Positions 16,340 to 25,286 of a DNA stretch of 33,756 bases are shown here, one piece after another. The notes beneath the pieces were generated by a model. The model made no database searches and was not told where the DNA came from. It saw only the letters and a list, made by a program, of their open reading frames with translations. The stretch is from the NCBI GenBank assembly GCA_002898775.1, contig BEHK01000014.1, positions 1 through 33,756 on the forward strand, given 5' to 3'. The stretch comes from a bacterium HR08 (GTDB lineage Bacteria; Acidobacteriota; Blastocatellia; HR10). The position numbers and the translations under genes were made by a program. Positions within the stretch are counted from its first letter, which is position 1, and the number at the start of each line of letters is the position of its first letter.

Positions 16340-17539
16340 ATGTCACGAGAAGGGCGGCGAGCGCTCTTGGTTCTCGGATTCGGCCATTTCGTGAACGATT
16401 TGCATACGAGCACGCTCTATCCGCTGCTGCCGCTGATCGCGCGGAAGCTGAATCTGAGCGAAGCGGAGGTCTTCTGGCTCGCGCCGCTCTTGAATTTCAC
16501 CTCCTCACTCATGCAACCCGTGTATGGATTTCTCGCCGATCGGTACTCGCGTCGCGCCTTCGCCATCGCCGGGCCGGCTCTCGCCGGATCGTTCCTCTCG
16601 CTCATCGGCACGGCGACATCCTATGGGATGCTCCTGCTCTTCCTCGTCTTGGGGGGGATCGGCAATGGGGCGTTTCATCCGCAGGGCGCGGCCCTGGCCG
16701 CTCGAACCCATGAGCATCGGCGCCGGCTCGCGCTCTCGATGTTCTCGTCCTCGGGGACGCTCGGTTTCGCCCTCGGCCCTCTGATCATCACGGCGATCGT
16801 GGCGGCCACGGACCTGACGCGAACCTATGCGCTGATGCCGCTCGGATGGCTGGCGGCTCTCCTTCTTCATCGCTATGGCCCCCGCGATGACTGGCGCGAA
16901 CGGCACTCGAACAGGTCGCACGCGCTCACCGAATTGACGGGGACGCTGCGTCGCGTCTGGCGCCCGATGCTCTCCCTCTACCTCATCACCGTCTCCCGCT
17001 CGGCCCTGTACGTGATGACCAACAGCTACATGCCCTTCGTTCTGACGCAGCGGGGATATGGCTTGCGCCAAACGGGTGGGCTTTTGACGGCATATCTGCT
17101 GGCCGGAGCATGCGGGAGCTTTCTCGGAGGAGCCTTTGCCGAACGCTTCGGCGGCCGATGGCTCACGTTCGGGACAGGTGCGCTCATCCCGCTCTTGTTC
17201 GCCATGGCGGCGCTCGGGCGCGGTCCGCTGAGCGTGGCAGCGCTCATCGCCGGAGGGTTCACCCTCATGTCCGTCTTCCCCGTGAACGTCGCCACGGCCC
17301 AAGAGCTGGCCCCAAGAGAGACGTCCACCGTCTCCGCGCTGATGATGGGATTCGCGTGGGGAATCGGCTCGATGGCTCCGGCGCTTGGTGAACCCCTCAC
17401 CCGAATGTTCGGATTTGAGGGTGTGCTCGCGGCGATGGCGGCCTTTCCCTTCGCGACGTCGCTCCTCGCCCTGTGGATTCCTGAGGGTCGCGCCCTCGCC
17501 CTTCCCTCCCGCGCGACCTCCCCACACCCGGCCCGATGA
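16340..17539 (+). CDS. MFS transporter, fosmidomycin-resistance (FSR)-like
   Basis: Inner-membrane major facilitator, 399 residues, expected 12 helices. Seen: GFGHFVNDLHTSTLYPLLPL near the N-terminus, matching the FSR subfamily signature HxxxDL...LPxLLP. GFLADRYSRR is the MFS motif A between helices 2 and 3. A second-half equivalent, GGAFAERFGGR, also appears. A strong Shine-Dalgarno GGAGG precedes the ATG at 16340. It follows the C26-type hydrolase by 13 bases, so the two may handle the same compound. Substrate unknown; fosmidomycin efflux is only the name of the family. Confidence 0.9.
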   Translation: MSREGRRALLVLGFGHFVNDLHTSTLYPLLPLIARKLNLSEAEVFWLAPLLNFTSSLMQPVYGFLADRYSRRAFAIAGPALAGSFLSLIGTATSYGMLLLFLVLGGIGNGAFHPQGAALAARTHEHRRRLALSMFSSSGTLGFALGPLIITAIVAATDLTRTYALMPLGWLAALLLHRYGPRDDWRERHSNRSHALTELTGTLRRVWRPMLSLYLITVSRSALYVMTNSYMPFVLTQRGYGLRQTGGLLTAYLLAGACGSFLGGAFAERFGGRWLTFGTGALIPLLFAMAALGRGPLSVAALIAGGFTLMSVFPVNVATAQELAPRETSTVSALMMGFAWGIGSMAPALGEPLTRMFGFEGVLAAMAAFPFATSLLALWIPEGRALALPSRATSPHPAR

Positions 17540-17542
17540 GGC

Positions 17543-19087
17543 TCACATCCAATACGCGCGGTCGAGACTGCGATACTGAATCGCCTCGGAGATGTGATGC
17601 GGTCGGATGACGTCACTCTCTTCGAGATCGGCGATCGTGCGGCTCACCTTCAGGATGCGATCGTAGGCGCGGGCGGACAGCCCCAACCGCGAGACGGCTT
17701 GTTCCAGGAGGCGCCCGGCCGATTCGTCCAGCCGACAGTATGTGCGGATCAGCCGGGGCGTCATCTGCGCATTGCAGTAAATCCCATCGGCCACATAACG
17801 GCGCACCTGCCGCTCGCGAGCACGAATCACGCGCTCCCGAACGGCCTGAGAGGGTTCACCTGCAGCGCTATCGGCGAGCTCCCGAAATCGCACCGCCGGG
17901 ACCTCGATGTGAATATCTATGCGGTCCAAAAGCGGCCCGGAGATCTTCGAGACGTAACGCTGGATCATGGCCGGCGTGCACGTGCACTGTCGCACGCGCG
18001 ACCCCCAATACCCGCACGGGCAGGGATTCATCGCCGCCACCAGCATGAACCGCGCGGGGAACGTCAAGGACATCGCCGCGCGGGAGATCGTCACGCGCCC
18101 GTCCTCCAACGGCTGCCGCAAGACTTCGAGCACATTTCGATCGAACTCCGGCAGCTCATCCAAGAAGAGGACGCCATGGTGGGCGAGGCTGACTTCCCCG
18201 GGTCGGGGAATAGCGCCGCCACCGATCAGCCCCGCATCACTGATCGTGTGATGCGGGGCGCGAAACGGTCGGGTCACCACAAGACCGCGCTCTTCGGTCA
18301 ATCCCGCGACACTGTGAATCTTGGTGACCTCGATGGCTTCCTCGAAGGTGAGCGGCGGCAGGATCGTCGGAATCCGCTTGGCGAGCATCGTCTTGCCGCT
18401 TCCCGGCGGGCCGATCATCAAGATGTTGTGCCCTCCAGCGCAAGCCACCTCGATAGCCCGCTTGGCCGCCAGTTGCCCCTTCACCTCGCTGAAATCGACG
18501 GAATACCGATTGATCTCCCCCAAGAACTCGCCGGGAGAGAGCTTCAAGGGAGCAGTCGAGGTCTGCCCGGTGAGCATCCGAACGAGATCCGGGAGCGCCC
18601 GCACCGGGTATACGTCAATCCCCTCGACGACGGCCGCCTCGCGCGCATTCTCCTCGGGCACGAACAGGCGCCGCAGATGGCGCGCCCGCGCGGCCACGGC
18701 AATGGGCAACGCGCCGCGAATCGGTCGGAGGCGACCATCCAGAGAGAGTTCTCCCACAAAGAGCGCATCATGGAGGCTCACCCCCTCCAGGTATCCATTC
18801 GCGCCGAGAATGCCCACGGCGATCGGCAGATCAAAGCTCGACCCCTCTTTCTTGATGTCCGCCGGGGCGAGGTTCACCGTGACGCGATGAATGGGGAAGA
18901 AGAACCCGCAATTTTGAATCGCCGCGCGAATGCGCTCGCGACTCTCCCGAACGGCCGCATCCGGCAAGCCCACCATGATGAAGGCCGATCCGGCCTGATC
19001 CCCCGTCCGAGGAGAGAGATCCACCTCGACCTCCACCAGATAAGCATCAATGCCGAGCGTCGCCGCGCTCATGACCTTGAAGAGCAT
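17543..19087 (-). CDS. comM: YifB/ComM family Mg-chelatase-like AAA+ ATPase
   Basis: 514 residues. ComM is a hexameric helicase that helps branch migration in natural transformation. Seen: an N-terminal Lon-like domain ([27 protein letters not shown]), Walker A GPPGSGKT (226-233), [16 protein letters not shown], Walker [12 protein letters not shown], the CPCGYWG zinc-like segment, and a C-terminal Mg_chelatase_C helical bundle ([18 protein letters not shown]). The start is the ATG at 19087, giving the family's usual N-terminus ([14 protein letters not shown]), with GGAGG 12 bases before. Upstream in-frame codons are not family-like. The stop lies 3 bases from the MFS stop, convergent. With the ComEA-like gene this suggests DNA uptake ability (inference). 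Confidence 0.95.
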   Translation of the reverse strand: MLFKVMSAATLGIDAYLVEVEVDLSPRTGDQAGSAFIMVGLPDAAVRESRERIRAAIQNCGFFFPIHRVTVNLAPADIKKEGSSFDLPIAVGILGANGYLEGVSLHDALFVGELSLDGRLRPIRGALPIAVAARARHLRRLFVPEENAREAAVVEGIDVYPVRALPDLVRMLTGQTSTAPLKLSPGEFLGEINRYSVDFSEVKGQLAAKRAIEVACAGGHNILMIGPPGSGKTMLAKRIPTILPPLTFEEAIEVTKIHSVAGLTEERGLVVTRPFRAPHHTISDAGLIGGGAIPRPGEVSLAHHGVLFLDELPEFDRNVLEVLRQPLEDGRVTISRAAMSLTFPARFMLVAAMNPCPCGYWGSRVRQCTCTPAMIQRYVSKISGPLLDRIDIHIEVPAVRFRELADSAAGEPSQAVRERVIRARERQVRRYVADGIYCNAQMTPRLIRTYCRLDESAGRLLEQAVSRLGLSARAYDRILKVSRTIADLEESDVIRPHHISEAIQYRSLDRAYWM

Positions 19088-19142
19088 GGGGCATCGCCTC
19101 CACCTGGTGCGATCGTCCAAACCGCGAAGTGAGGGCCTCAAT

Positions 19143-19201
19143 GAAATAAAATCAGGACGACCCGCGTCGGGTCCGGATCACCTCCCCGACGAGGGTCGTC
19201 C
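19143..19201 (-). terminator. Long nested hairpin terminator after the small secreted protein gene
   Basis: On the minus strand, GGACGACCC pairs with GGGTCGTCC (9 bp). Inside it GTCGGG pairs with CCCGAC (6 bp). The stem is followed by TGATTTTATTT. It lies 15 bases after the stop of the 19217 gene and before comM. Confidence 0.75.
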
Positions 19202-19216
19202 CATCACTGGAGATCC

Positions 19217-19591
19217 TCACGATGTCCGAGCAGCCGCTCGGGCCACCTGGACACGGATGGACTTGAGCAGGCACTTGCCGCCGGATTCGTCGCAGCGCGT
19301 AGTCACGCGATCGCCCGGCTTCACCTCCCCCAGGGTGATCGTCTGACGCGCCTTCGTGATCCGAGCGTCCGGAGCGACCTCCAACGTCATCTCTTTGCCC
19401 GTCCGCTGCTTGATCACGATCTGGTTCTTCGCCGTGTCGACGGAGACGACCTCACCGGAATGCGTCTTGAGCGCCGGACGCGCCGTCGCTTTCGGCGCCG
19501 GTGCTTGTCCGGCTTTTTGCTCCTGAGCCCACAGGCTGACCAATGGGATGATCAGGGAAAGCGCGACACTGCATGCGATCACTCGCCTCAT
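19217..19591 (-). CDS. Small secreted protein, DUF5666-like
   Basis: 124 residues. Seen: a signal peptide (MRRVIACSVALSLIIPLVSL, cleavage probably after WAQ or WA), an Ala/Pro/Lys-rich linker, and one beta-rich domain. GEVVSVDTAKNQIVIKQRTG, TLEVAPDARITK and GEVKPGDRVTTRC are typical of small OB-like DUF5666 domains. Two cysteines (CDESGGKC) could form a disulfide. It is likely periplasmic, function unknown. The ATG at 19591 follows GGAGGGATGG. The gene has its own promoter and terminator and so forms a single-gene unit. Confidence 0.8.
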   Translation of the reverse strand: MRRVIACSVALSLIIPLVSLWAQEQKAGQAPAPKATARPALKTHSGEVVSVDTAKNQIVIKQRTGKEMTLEVAPDARITKARQTITLGEVKPGDRVTTRCDESGGKCLLKSIRVQVARAAARTS

Positions 19592-19636
19592 GGCTCCATC
19601 CCTCCTCGTCGTTGTATTAGTGGTTCGACGGTTGCC

Positions 19637-19666
19637 ATTTTATGCGGTTAGGGGGCAAGGCGTCAA
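19637..19666 (-). promoter_or_regulatory. Promoter of the small secreted protein gene
   Basis: On the minus strand, -35 TTGACG (19661-19666), an 18-base spacer and -10 TAAAAT (19637-19642). RNA would start near 19630, about 39 bases before the ATG. Confidence 0.7.
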
Positions 19667-19696
19667 GAGCGCCGCTGGGAGAAAGCCCCCTCTTCG

Positions 19697-19729
19697 CGTG
19701 ATCCCCGGGATCACGCCCTCGCAGAGGGC
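19697..19729 (-). terminator. Paired hairpins downstream of rho, possible terminator
   Basis: Two adjacent stem-loops, CGTGATCC/GGATCACG (8 bp) and GCCCTC/GAGGGC (6 bp), lie 20-52 bases past the rho stop. Only a short pyrimidine stretch follows and there is no T-tract. This may therefore be a weak or factor-dependent terminator, or an RNA 3'-end stabiliser. Confidence 0.45.
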
Positions 19730-19748
19730 GGAGAGGGCGCGTCGAATC

Positions 19749-20945
19749 TCAGCGTCGCGACGAGGCGGCTCGCTCCGATTCGACTTGGAGCGAATTCAGG
19801 AACTCGGCGTTCGTCTTCGTCTTCGCCAGGCGCTCCAGCATGAGCTGCATCGCCTCGACCGGCGAGAGCGTGGCCAGAACGCGACGCAGGACGATGATGC
19901 GATTCAGATCCTGAGGCGGGATGAGCAACTCCTCCCGCCGCGTCCCCGACCGATGGATGTCAATGGCCGGGAAGACGCGCTTGTCCGCCAACGCGCGGTC
20001 CAGGTGAATCTCCATGTTGCCCGTTCCCTTGAACTCCTCGAAGATGACCTGGTCCATGCGCGATCCCGTATCAATGAGCGCCGTGGCGATGATGGTGAGA
20101 CTGCCCGCATCCTCCAGATTGCGCGCGGCGCCAAAGAAGCGCTTCGGCTTCTCCATGGCGCTGGCATCAATCCCCCCGGTCAGCGTCCGACCGCTCCGCT
20201 CCACGATAGAGTTGTGCGCGCGCGCCAAGCGGGTGATGGAATCCAACAGGATCACCACATCGTTCCCATACTCGACAAGCCGCTTGGCCTTCTCCAGGAC
20301 CATCTCCGCCACGCGCGCATGCCGCTCCGCCGGCTGATCGAAGGTGGAGGCGACAATCTCCCCGTGCACCTTGCGCTCCCAATCGGTGACCTCCTCCGGA
20401 CGCTCGTCAATCAGGAGAACGATCAGCTTCACCTCCGGATGATTGCGGGTGATCGAATTGGCGATCGTCTGCAGCAGCATCGTCTTCCCCGTGCGCGGCG
20501 GCGCCACGATCAGACCGCGCTGCCCCTTCCCGATCGGGGTCAACAGATCCATCACCCGCGCCGAGAGGTTGTCTGGCGTCGTCTCCAGGCGGAATCGCTC
20601 CTCCGGAAACAGCGGGACCAGCGTCTCAAAAGGCGGCGTCTCGCGCCGCTTGTCCGGAGGCTCCCCATTGATCGTCTCCACCCGCACCAGAGCGAAGTAT
20701 CGCTCATCATCGTGGGGCGGGCGACAGAGCCCACACACGACATCGCCCGTGCGCATCTTGAACCGACGAATTTGCGATTGCGCGACGTAGATGTCGTCCG
20801 GGCTGGGAATGTAGCCATTCTCGGGCGAGAGCAGAAAGCCATGCCCTTCGGGCAGGACCTCCAACACGCCCTCGATCAGGATGAGATCGTTTTTCGTCAT
20901 AGTCGAATGGGATGAAGCTTCATGTCCGGTATGGAACTCCTCCAT
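19749..20945 (-). CDS. rho: Transcription termination factor Rho, lacking the N-terminal helical domain
   Basis: Hexameric RNA-dependent ATPase that releases RNA polymerase, 398 residues. Seen: the RNA-binding cold-shock domain ([14 protein letters not shown] 25-38, [15 protein letters not shown] 48-62, ERYFALVRV), P-loop APPRTGKT (148-155), [23 protein letters not shown], the Q-loop-side [12 protein letters not shown] and the R-loop-side [15 protein letters not shown]. The usual N-terminal helical Rho_N domain (about 45 residues) is replaced by about 24 residues without resemblance ([14 protein letters not shown] and on). The ATG at 20945 follows GGGAGAG; alternatives at 20957 (ATG) and 20966 (TTG, overlapping the rpoD stop) add only 4-7 residues and do not restore the domain. 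It is co-transcribed with rpoD. Confidence 0.95.
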   Translation of the reverse strand: MEEFHTGHEASSHSTMTKNDLILIEGVLEVLPEGHGFLLSPENGYIPSPDDIYVAQSQIRRFKMRTGDVVCGLCRPPHDDERYFALVRVETINGEPPDKRRETPPFETLVPLFPEERFRLETTPDNLSARVMDLLTPIGKGQRGLIVAPPRTGKTMLLQTIANSITRNHPEVKLIVLLIDERPEEVTDWERKVHGEIVASTFDQPAERHARVAEMVLEKAKRLVEYGNDVVILLDSITRLARAHNSIVERSGRTLTGGIDASAMEKPKRFFGAARNLEDAGSLTIIATALIDTGSRMDQVIFEEFKGTGNMEIHLDRALADKRVFPAIDIHRSGTRREELLIPPQDLNRIIVLRRVLATLSPVEAMQLMLERLAKTKTNAEFLNSLQVESERAASSRR

Positions 20946-20962
20946 CCGCTCTCCCATAGCCC

Positions 20963-22558
20963 TCAACCCAGGAAGGACTTGAGCTTGGAGCTGATCGCCG
21001 GATGTCGCAGTTTCGCTAAGGCCCGAGCCTCGATCTGACGGACGCGCTCACGCGTGACGCCCAGATGCTTGCCGATCTCCTCCAGCGTGTATTCCTCCCC
21101 CTGCGGATTGAGGCCGAACCGCATGCGAATGATCGTCTGCTCGCGCGGCGTCAGCACCTTCAGCGATTCCTCCGTCACGCGCTTGAGGTTATTCTGAATC
21201 GCCAGCTCAATGGGGTTGTTGGAGCTCTTGTCCGGGATGAGGTGACCGAGCCGGACTTCCTCGTTCTCAAACATGGGCGTCTCCAAGGAGACCGGTCCCT
21301 GCGCGGCCTCCATCAGTTGCCGCAGCTTCTCGGTCGTGATCCCCACCTTCCGCGCGATCTCGGCCGGCGTCGGCTCCCGTCCCAACTTCTCACTCAGCTC
21401 CCGCGTCACCTGCCGGACGCGCTCCAACGTATCGGTCACGTGCACGGGGAGACGAATCGTCCGCGCCTTGTCCGAAATCGCCCGCCGAATCGCCTGTCGA
21501 ATCCACCATACGGCATACGTCGAGAACTTATACCCCCGCCGATAGTCGAACTTCTCGACCGCCTTCATGAGCCCGATGTTCCCTTCTTGAATGAGGTCAA
21601 GGAGCGGCAGCCCCAAATGCGCATATCGCTTGGCGAAGGCGATCACCAGACGCAGGTTCGCTTCCGTCAACTCGCGCTTCGCCTGTTCCGACTGCTGCTC
21701 GCCCCGCGTGATCCGCTCCAACGTTCGAGCCGGGTCTTGAAGCGCGACACCGTATTGCGCCTCCAACTCCCGCATCCGCCGTCGGGCCGCGCGCAGACGC
21801 GCGAGCGTCTCGGCCGACTTCCGCCCGCTCCGCTTGGCGGCGGCCTCGGCTTGCGCCACCTCCTCGCGCGCTCGCTGCAGTTCCTCAACCGCTTGCCGGA
21901 TCTTCGCGATGAGTCTCTCGCGAACCGAGGGCGTCAGATCCAGTTCCCGAATCTTGCGCGAGAGCTCAACCCGCGTCTTCTGAAATTGGCGCAGCAGCCG
22001 ACGCCGACGCGCCCCATCCTTGCGAAGCGTCCGGAGCCGCTCCGCTTGCGAGCGACAGCGCCGATAGAGCTTCTTCACCTCGTCCAGAATATGCAACACC
22101 TGCGCCCTCAACTGACGCGCTCGCTCCTCGGACGAGGCCTCAGCCTCCGTATCCACGAGCTCCTCCAGCTCGATCTCCCCCTTCCGAAGCCGCTCCCCCA
22201 GCGCCAAAAGCTCCATGACGGCGATCGGCGAACGAGAGAGGGCCTTCCGCACCATGCGCTGCCCGCGCTCAATGCGCTTGGCCAGCATGACCTCCCCTTC
22301 CTGCGTCAGCAGGGGCGTCGAGGCGATCTCCCGAAAATACGTCCGAATCGCATCGACCGCCTCAACTTCCTCGATCTCCCCCTCTCCCGCGATCTCCTCC
22401 TCTAACGCCTCACCCTCAGAGAGGCCTTCCAATCCCTCCTCAAACTCCTCGGGATAGGCGAAATCCAAGAGGTCCTCACGGGAGAATCCCTCCTCCAGAG
22501 AGGACGGGTCTTCTTCCATGAGGAGCTCGTCATCAATGGATTCCAGTAAGGTCTCCAT
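20963..22558 (-). CDS. rpoD: Primary sigma factor RpoD (sigma70)
   Basis: Housekeeping sigma subunit of RNA polymerase, 531 residues from the ATG at 22558. Seen: an acidic N-terminal stretch, region 1.2 ([20 protein letters not shown]), a long charged non-conserved region, region 2 ([56 protein letters not shown] for -10 recognition), region 3 and region 4.2 ([20 protein letters not shown], for -35). The TTGACA/TATAAT-like promoters found here fit. No clear region 1.1 is visible. The start could instead be a GTG at 22687, adding 43 unconserved residues; neither has a strong ribosome site. The promoter is at 22776-22805, so the leader is about 80-210 bases. The rho start lies just after or at its stop. 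Confidence 0.96.
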   Translation of the reverse strand: METLLESIDDELLMEEDPSSLEEGFSREDLLDFAYPEEFEEGLEGLSEGEALEEEIAGEGEIEEVEAVDAIRTYFREIASTPLLTQEGEVMLAKRIERGQRMVRKALSRSPIAVMELLALGERLRKGEIELEELVDTEAEASSEERARQLRAQVLHILDEVKKLYRRCRSQAERLRTLRKDGARRRRLLRQFQKTRVELSRKIRELDLTPSVRERLIAKIRQAVEELQRAREEVAQAEAAAKRSGRKSAETLARLRAARRRMRELEAQYGVALQDPARTLERITRGEQQSEQAKRELTEANLRLVIAFAKRYAHLGLPLLDLIQEGNIGLMKAVEKFDYRRGYKFSTYAVWWIRQAIRRAISDKARTIRLPVHVTDTLERVRQVTRELSEKLGREPTPAEIARKVGITTEKLRQLMEAAQGPVSLETPMFENEEVRLGHLIPDKSSNNPIELAIQNNLKRVTEESLKVLTPREQTIIRMRFGLNPQGEEYTLEEIGKHLGVTRERVRQIEARALAKLRHPAISSKLKSFLG

Positions 22559-22639
22559 ACGCGTTCTCGTCTTCTTCAGAATCCGCCCCACGCTTACTGG
22601 ATGTCGGGTCGTCTCCGCACGTTGCTCTTCCGACGAAGC

Positions 22640-22654
22640 GACCGAAGTTCGGTC
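22640..22654. repeat. 15-bp palindrome in the rpoD leader or extreme 5' coding region
   Basis: GACCGAA-g-TTCGGTC, two perfect 7-base arms around one base, about 115-129 bases after the predicted rpoD transcription start. It may be a protein-binding site or an RNA hairpin, or chance. Confidence 0.35.
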
Positions 22655-22775
22655 CTGCACAGAGGGCCCCGCTTTTCCCCGGAGCACCCAGGCGGCGGCA
22701 CGCCCTGTCCCCTCACGCGCTCCTCGACAACCCGCCGGGTGCCTGAGACGCCCACCCTCTCTACAGAACCAGTTA

Positions 22776-22805
22776 AGTGTACGGAGAAGAAGTCCCTTTT
22801 GTCAA
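22776..22805 (-). promoter_or_regulatory. Sigma70 promoter of rpoD-rho
   Basis: On the minus strand, perfect -35 TTGACA (22800-22805), an 18-base spacer and -10 TACACT (22776-22781). It begins 5 bases after the T-tract of the hsp20 terminator. Confidence 0.75.
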
Positions 22806-22810
22806 GCACG

Positions 22811-22847
22811 AAAAAGAAAAATCCCCCTCCCGGCTCGGGAGGGGGAT
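22811..22847 (-). terminator. Intrinsic terminator of hsp20
   Basis: On the minus strand, ATCCCCCTCCC pairs with GGGAGGGGGAT (11 perfect base pairs, 5-base loop), followed by TTTTCTTTTT. It starts 8 bases after the hsp20 stop codon. Confidence 0.95.
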
Positions 22848-22855
22848 GACGATCC

Positions 22856-23368
22856 TCACTTGGCCGCCGCCTCGGCCGCCCGGGGAGCTTCCAGCACCTT
22901 CACCTGGACCTTCTTCACCTCCAGCGCCGCCGGAGCTGGCATCACCAACTCCAGGACGCCATTCCGATAGACGGCCTCGATCTGGTCCGTGTTGACCCCC
23001 TCAGGCAGCGGGATCACCCGCTCGAAGCTCCCATAGGCGATCTCCCGACGGATGAAGTTGGCTTCCTCGACCTTTCGATCAAACGTCTTGCGACCGCGAA
23101 TCGCGAGCTGATTGCCCGTGACGCTGATGTCCAAGTCCTTCGGATCCACACCCGGCACCTCCACCCGCAGATGCAGCTTCCCCTGATCTACGAACGCTTC
23201 GACCGGAATCCACGAGCTGGACAGCCGAGGAAGCCCCTCCTCCTCGGACCGAGGCGCGAACCACTCTTCAAGATCCCGGGTCAGATCATAGAAGACCCGG
23301 CGAAACATGTTGTCAATGTCTCGGTAGAGATTGAAGAACTCATCAAACGGTCGCCATCTCGCCAGCAT
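22856..23368 (-). CDS. Small heat shock protein, Hsp20/alpha-crystallin family
   Basis: ATP-independent holdase chaperone forming cytosolic oligomers, 170 residues. Seen: an N-terminal aromatic-rich arm (WRPFDEFFNLYRDIDNMFRR). The alpha-crystallin domain runs from about residue 52 (SSSWIPVEAFVDQGKLHLRV, EVPGVDPKDLDISVTGNQL) to the A-x-x-x-n-G-v-L motif AVYRNGVLELVMP. The usual C-terminal I-x-I/V anchor appears as VKKVQVKVLE. GGGAGG with 8-base spacing fixes the ATG at 23368; a GTG at 23377 lies inside that ribosome site. Single-gene unit with a consensus promoter and perfect terminator. It could be heat-induced, but the promoter is plain sigma70-like. Confidence 0.95.
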   Translation of the reverse strand: MLARWRPFDEFFNLYRDIDNMFRRVFYDLTRDLEEWFAPRSEEEGLPRLSSSWIPVEAFVDQGKLHLRVEVPGVDPKDLDISVTGNQLAIRGRKTFDRKVEEANFIRREIAYGSFERVIPLPEGVNTDQIEAVYRNGVLELVMPAPAALEVKKVQVKVLEAPRAAEAAAK

Positions 23369-23419
23369 AGCCTTCACCTCCCAAAAGTTTCGTTTTATTC
23401 GCTCAACTTTCCTGCTATG

Positions 23420-23448
23420 AATATAGTAAGATTTTCTGATTTTGTCAA
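23420..23448 (-). promoter_or_regulatory. Consensus promoter of hsp20
   Basis: On the minus strand, perfect -35 TTGACA (23443-23448), a 17-base AT-rich spacer containing AAAATC twice, and -10 TATATT (23420-23425). It is close to ideal sigma70. RNA would start about 45 bases before the ATG. Confidence 0.85.
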
Positions 23449-23497
23449 GAGCATGGATTGGCCTCCCTCCATCTTCTATGTGCTCACTAAGCCTCAG

Positions 23498-25129
23498 TTA
23501 TTTCAGCACCTTGAGCCTTACAATGCCGTACTCGCCATCTGATCCAAGCAGCTCAACATCGAACCCAGGAGAGCTGCGAAGCTCGCGCACATGGCGCCAT
23601 CGGGTTACAACGAGCATGGAGCCGAGATCGTGCGCGATTTCACGTAACTCTTTTTGAGAGAAGATGATGCGGACTCTCCCGCGCTCATCATAGATCGAAC
23701 GCGCGTTGGTGTAGAAGGTCAACGTATGGTGAAACCAACCGTACCCGACAAGTTTCTCCTCGGGCCGGAAATTTTTCAAAGCGATCTCGGCTAGGGTTCG
23801 ATGGGACTCTTTTCTTTCAATCGCGGGCTGAAAGATCTCAAGCAGTACGGGCACACTGGCGACACATACCGAGAGAATGAGCAGAATGAGGGCCTTCTGT
23901 CGAGCGGCGAGCGCCAGTCCGATTCCGACCAAAGCTCCTCCCCCGATCCCCACGAGCAAGAGGGGCTTCGTGGCGTTGACCTCCCCAAGCTCTCGTTGGG
24001 CATAGAGGAGCGCCGCTCCGGCAATGGCGAAGAAAAAGATCGGGAGTGAGATCGCCTGCAGCCTCATCGCGCGATCCGGAGACGCCCCCCATAGGCGGAG
24101 CAGTTCAGCAGCAGCCAGGAGAGCAGCGGCCGGGATGACGGGCAACAGATAGCCCGGAAGCTTGGACTGAGAGAAAGAGAAGAAGAGGAAGGGCCAGGCG
24201 ATCCACAGGGCCGCGAACACCTTGAGGCGTGCACAGGATTGGTTCTCGGAATCCTCGCTCGAAGCGACGCCGCGTCGCTCTCTGAGAAGCCGCGCGAGGG
24301 CCAGAAGGAGCAGAGGCGTCCACGGGAACATACCCACGAGCAAGACGGGGAGATAGTAATACACAGGGCCGGGGTGTTGAAATCGCCCGGTCGTGTAACG
24401 CTGGATGTGGTGCTCGATGAAGAACTCATTGATGAACCGCCATCCGTGTCGCGCGAGCATGGGACCATACCAACTGGCGCATGCGAGCAGGAAGGCGAGT
24501 CCACTCCAAGCGAGCTCTTTCCCTCGCGGGAATATCCTCAGCGACTGGCGAAGGAAGAGAGAGCTCCCGATGATCAGAATGGGGAAAAGTACCCCGACGA
24601 GCCCCTTCGCGAGGACGGCGAGGCCGAAGCAGAAGCCGGCCGCGATGAAGAGCCGGGCTCGGCTTCGGGGCGCAGTCGCCTCTGAAGCGAGGAAGAGGAA
24701 GCAGAGGCCGGCTGTGAGTGTCGCCGAGAACGGCATATCGGTCGTCGCGCCGCGCGCGAAGCCGAAGGCCATTGGAGTCACGATGAAACAGCACGCGGCG
24801 AAGAAGCCATAGAGGGGAGAGTGTACCCGCCGTCCTACGCCGTAGAGGAAGAAGGCCACGGCTGTCGCCAGCAGCGCCGAGGGCAATCGAGCGGCGAACT
24901 CGCTGACGCCCAAGGCCTGCATGCTGAGCGCCATCAACCAGTAGGTGAGGGCGGGCTTCTCCAGCCAGGGCTGTCCGCCGATTGTCGGGGTGATGGGATC
25001 TCGGCGAGCCAGCATCTCTCGAGCGACCTGGGCATAACGCGGTTCATCGGGGCCGATGAGGGCCATCGCGCCCAGGCGGTAGAAGAAGAAGAGTCCGCAC
25101 ACTCCCGTCAGCAGGAGCAGCCATAGCAT
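23498..25129 (-). CDS. GT83 (ArnT/PMT-like) lipid-linked sugar transferase
   Basis: Integral membrane glycosyltransferase using a polyprenyl-phosphate sugar, 543 residues from the ATG at 25129. Seen: a first membrane helix, then the periplasmic catalytic loop with GPDEPRYAQVAREML (27-41; Asp/Glu in place of the family's DE motif). About ten more hydrophobic helices and a soluble C-terminal part (RPEEKLVGYGWFHHTLTFY and on) follow. ArnT adds aminoarabinose to lipid A; relatives glycosylate other lipids or proteins, so the acceptor is uncertain. A TTG at 25195 would fall in the candidate -35 box and a GTG at 25156 would be nearly leaderless. AAGGAG touches the chosen ATG, so the start is not certain. 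It is divergent from a GnnA-like gene. Confidence 0.88.
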   Translation of the reverse strand: MLWLLLLTGVCGLFFFYRLGAMALIGPDEPRYAQVAREMLARRDPITPTIGGQPWLEKPALTYWLMALSMQALGVSEFAARLPSALLATAVAFFLYGVGRRVHSPLYGFFAACCFIVTPMAFGFARGATTDMPFSATLTAGLCFLFLASEATAPRSRARLFIAAGFCFGLAVLAKGLVGVLFPILIIGSSLFLRQSLRIFPRGKELAWSGLAFLLACASWYGPMLARHGWRFINEFFIEHHIQRYTTGRFQHPGPVYYYLPVLLVGMFPWTPLLLLALARLLRERRGVASSEDSENQSCARLKVFAALWIAWPFLFFSFSQSKLPGYLLPVIPAAALLAAAELLRLWGASPDRAMRLQAISLPIFFFAIAGAALLYAQRELGEVNATKPLLLVGIGGGALVGIGLALAARQKALILLILSVCVASVPVLLEIFQPAIERKESHRTLAEIALKNFRPEEKLVGYGWFHHTLTFYTNARSIYDERGRVRIIFSQKELREIAHDLGSMLVVTRWRHVRELRSSPGFDVELLGSDGEYGIVRLKVLK

Positions 25130-25165
25130 CTCCTTCTGCAGCCGGCGCGCGAGCACCGAACAGAG

Positions 25166-25195
25166 ATTATGAGAGGGGTCTTTTTGAGCGAGCAA
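25166..25195 (-). promoter_or_regulatory. Candidate promoter of the GT83 gene
   Basis: On the minus strand, -35 TTGCTC (25190-25195), an 18-base spacer and -10 CATAAT (25166-25171). The -35 overlaps the 20-bp palindrome at 25192-25211. The -35 match is weak and the -10 is good. Confidence 0.45.
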
Positions 25196-25211
25196 GCTCG
25201 ATCGAGCATGC
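25192..25211. promoter_or_regulatory. 20-bp near-perfect palindrome in the GT83/Gfo-Idh divergent region
   Basis: A perfect GCTCGATCGAGC core (25196-25207) extends to 20 bp with one mismatched pair. It overlaps the candidate GT83 -35 and lies 37 bases upstream of the divergent -35, which is a good place for an operator. No matching regulator gene is nearby. Confidence 0.45.
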
Positions 25212-25247
25212 CGGTGATGGAGCGCGGTGCTTACGACGGCGCGTCGC

Positions 25248-25277
25248 TTGCCCCTCAGGATCGGGCTTCATTACACT
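25248..25277 (+). promoter_or_regulatory. Candidate promoter of the Gfo/Idh gene, leaderless
   Basis: -35 TTGCCC (25248-25253), an 18-base spacer and -10 TACACT (25272-25277). RNA would start near 25284, within 3-6 bases of the two tandem ATG codons. No Shine-Dalgarno is present. Confidence 0.45.
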
Positions 25278-25286
25278 TGACACACG

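Noticed and set aside
21065-22405. 446-codon plus-strand frame opposite rpoD
   Set aside because: Shadow of rpoD, very Leu/Arg/Pro-rich, no motifs.
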